Both the position numbers and the translations under genes were made by a program. From assembly GCA_026392325.1 (NCBI GenBank), contig JAPLCH010000073.1, positions 1 to 7,701 of the forward strand: DNA of 7,701 bases. Reading direction: 5' to 3'. Shown here in pieces: positions 6,184 to 7,701 of this stretch (positions are counted from its first letter, which is position 1; each line of letters opens with the position of its first letter). The DNA is from Solirubrobacterales bacterium (GTDB lineage: Bacteria > Actinomycetota > Thermoleophilia > Solirubrobacterales > Solirubrobacteraceae). The notes beneath the pieces were generated by a model. The model was not told the DNA's origin, did not search any database, and worked only from the letters and a program-made list of their open reading frames with translations.

Positions 6184-6870
6184 TTGTCCCTCCGCGTCGG
6201 AGTTGTTCGCTTTCCAGGTTCGTGTGACGAAACGGACGCGCTTGACGCCTGCGCGATGGTCACCGATGCAGAGCTCCTCTGGCACGGGCGCACAGACCTT
6301 GATGGCGTTGACGCAGTCGTGGTTCCCGGAGGCTTCTCTTACGGTGACTACCTTCGCCCCGGGGCAATCGCGCGCTTTTCGCCCGTGATGAAGGCAGTAG
6401 CCGACTTTGCAGCTGAGGGCGGCCCTGTGCTCGGCATCTGCAACGGATTTCAGGTGCTCTGCGAGGCGGGACTCCTGCCAGGCGCCCTCCTTACCAACAG
6501 CGGCTTGCGGTTCCTCTGCAAGCAGGTTGACATCATTGTTGAGAACCCGAGTACTCCATGGACGGCAGCCTGCGAGGCGGGAGAGCGACTCTCGATTCCC
6601 GTCAAGCACATGAGTGGACGCTGGCATGCCGATGAGGCGACAGTGGCTCAACTCGAAGCCGATGGGCGCATTGCTTTCCGTTACGCACCGGGCGACAACC
6701 CGAACGGCTCAACTGCTGATGTTGCAGGCGTCTGCAATGAAGCCGGAAATGTCGTCGGCCTGATGCCACACCCTGAGCACGCCGTTGACGTCCTGACCGG
6801 CTCGGCAGATGGACTCAAACTCTTCGCATCGATCCTCAAGGGAGGCGACCGTGTCGGCGCAGCCAACTGA
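6184..6870 (+). CDS. purQ: FGAM synthase glutaminase subunit PurQ
   Basis: PurQ hydrolyses glutamine and supplies ammonia to PurL for conversion of FGAR to FGAM. The 228-residue product is a class I glutamine amidotransferase. It shows VGVVRFPGSCDETDA (5-19), PGGFSYGDYLRPG (48-60) with the oxyanion region, the nucleophile C86 in GICNGFQVLCEAGLLPGAL, and the His-Glu part of the triad in MPHPEH (194-199, H196 and E198). The TTG at 6184 is accepted as start because the family-wide N-terminal strand begins at residue 3 and AGAGGA lies 7 nt upstream; the next in-frame ATG is at residue 25, inside the fold. The 3' end overlaps purL by 20 nt. All catalytic residues are present. Confidence 0.96.
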   Translation: MSLRVGVVRFPGSCDETDALDACAMVTDAELLWHGRTDLDGVDAVVVPGGFSYGDYLRPGAIARFSPVMKAVADFAAEGGPVLGICNGFQVLCEAGLLPGALLTNSGLRFLCKQVDIIVENPSTPWTAACEAGERLSIPVKHMSGRWHADEATVAQLEADGRIAFRYAPGDNPNGSTADVAGVCNEAGNVVGLMPHPEHAVDVLTGSADGLKLFASILKGGDRVGAAN

Positions 6871-7701
6871 CTCCGTGCCCGGCAAGGGTCGCGCAGTCGA
6901 GCTCGGATTGACCGAGCCAGAGTACGACCAGATTGTTGCGCTTATCGACCGTGAGCCAAACGAAGTTGAGCTCGCCATGTACTCCCTCCTCTGGAGCGAG
7001 CACTGCGCGTACAAGCATTCAAAGAAGGTCCTCCGTCGTCTGCCAACGGAGGGCGATCGCCTGCTGCTGGGCGTTGGCGAAAATGCGGGCGCGGTTGAAG
7101 TTTCAGGACTCGCGATTGCGTTCAAGGTTGAGTCCCACAACCACCCGAGCGCTGTTGAGCCGTTCCAAGGAGCGGCCACAGGTGTTGGCGGAATTCTCCG
7201 CGATGTAATCGCCTTGGGAGCACGCCCGATCGCAATGCTCAACTCGCTCCGTTTTGGCCACCCGTCATCAGAGCGCTCCCGCTGGCTCCTTGACCGTGCA
7301 GTAGCGGGAATCGGGCACTACGGCAACTCAATCGGTGTTCCAACCGTTGGCGGCGAAATTCACTTTGACCCTTCCTATGAGTCCAACTGCCTGATCAACG
7401 CGATGTGCGTTGGCATTGCGGACCCGAACGCCCTGATGCGCTGTGCTGCAACAGGTGTTGGGAACCGCGTGATCCTGTTTGGCGCATTGACTGGCCGCGA
7501 TGGAATTGGCGGAGCAAGTGTTCTCGCAAGCGCAGAACTTGGTGATGACGATGCGGACAAGCGTCCAACCGTTCAGATCGGCGACCCCTTCGCTGAAAAG
7601 AAGGTGCTCGAAGCTTGCCTTGACCTGATTGACGCGGACCTGCTCGTCGCACTCCAAGACCTTGGAGCTGCCGGCCTCACCTCCTCCGCTTCGGAGATGG
7701 C
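6851..7701 (+). CDS. purL: FGAM synthase subunit PurL, small form (partial, cut by window edge)
   Basis: PurL uses ATP and ammonia from PurQ to convert FGAR to FGAM. The reading frame from GTG 6851 is open to the right edge and gives 283 residues of an expected 720-770. It is the small PurL type: it lacks the long N-terminal domain of the proteobacterial enzyme, which is why purS and purQ are present as separate genes. Seen: MYSLLWSEHCAYKHSK (43-58) with the active-site histidine H51; GVGENAG (74-80); ESHNHPSAVEPFQGAATGVG (94-113); ILRDVIALGARPIA (115-128); TVGGEIHFDPSY (165-176); GRDGIGGASVLAS (215-227); and ALQDLGAAGLTSSASEM (267-283). AAGGGAGG lies 5 nt before the GTG, inside purQ. The 20-nt overlap suggests coupled translation. 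The end of the gene is outside the window; nothing indicates it is broken. Confidence 0.96.
   Translation, partial: MSAQPTDSVPGKGRAVELGLTEPEYDQIVALIDREPNEVELAMYSLLWSEHCAYKHSKKVLRRLPTEGDRLLLGVGENAGAVEVSGLAIAFKVESHNHPSAVEPFQGAATGVGGILRDVIALGARPIAMLNSLRFGHPSSERSRWLLDRAVAGIGHYGNSIGVPTVGGEIHFDPSYESNCLINAMCVGIADPNALMRCAATGVGNRVILFGALTGRDGIGGASVLASAELGDDDADKRPTVQIGDPFAEKKVLEACLDLIDADLLVALQDLGAAGLTSSASEM

Noticed and set aside
5887..6651. Open frame of 254 codons on the minus strand across purC, purS and purQ
   Set aside because: It lies opposite three conserved genes with intact motifs; its translation has no recognisable family features.

Overview
The window is a de novo purine biosynthesis cluster, all on the + strand, preceded by a small conserved-domain gene and a toxin-antitoxin pair. 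G+C is about 60% by eye. Three features suggest an actinobacterium: frequent GTG/TTG starts, very tight gene overlaps, and the three-part PurS/PurQ/small-PurL form of FGAM synthetase. An ExoD-family gene among pur genes makes me lean, weakly, towards a Thermoleophilia-like lineage. The taxonomy is an inference; no rRNA or marker gene is present.

Layout. Positions 1-176 are non-coding on what can be seen and hold a perfect 7-bp hairpin. A 93-aa GYD-domain protein (177-458) follows, then a strong stem-loop that looks like its terminator. Next comes a type II toxin-antitoxin module: a ribbon-helix-helix antitoxin (625-876) overlapping a PIN-domain VapC-like toxin (857-1267). A perfect 14-bp palindrome lies just upstream of the module and is a candidate operator. 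The pur cluster then runs to the right edge: purD (1347-2612), purE (2609-3091), purB (3091-4362), an ExoD-family membrane protein (4403-4999), purC (5072-5956), purS (5953-6180), purQ (6184-6870) and the 5' part of purL (6851 to the edge).

How the genes work together. PurD makes GAR from phosphoribosylamine. PurL, PurS and PurQ together turn FGAR into FGAM using glutamine. PurE makes CAIR, PurC adds aspartate to give SAICAR, and PurB releases fumarate to give AICAR. PurB also works in the later AMP branch. PurF, PurN, PurM, PurK and PurH are not in the window. Most junctions overlap by 1-20 nt or are 3 nt apart, so translational coupling is likely. The two larger gaps flank the exoD-like gene, so purC onward may also have its own promoter.

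Points of interest: the toxin-antitoxin pair between the GYD gene and purD, the membrane protein inside a soluble-enzyme operon, a PurE with an altered conserved loop and no purK beside it, and candidate leaderless starts for the antitoxin and purC. I saw no clear evidence of an entirely new system; the enzymes are recognisable families.
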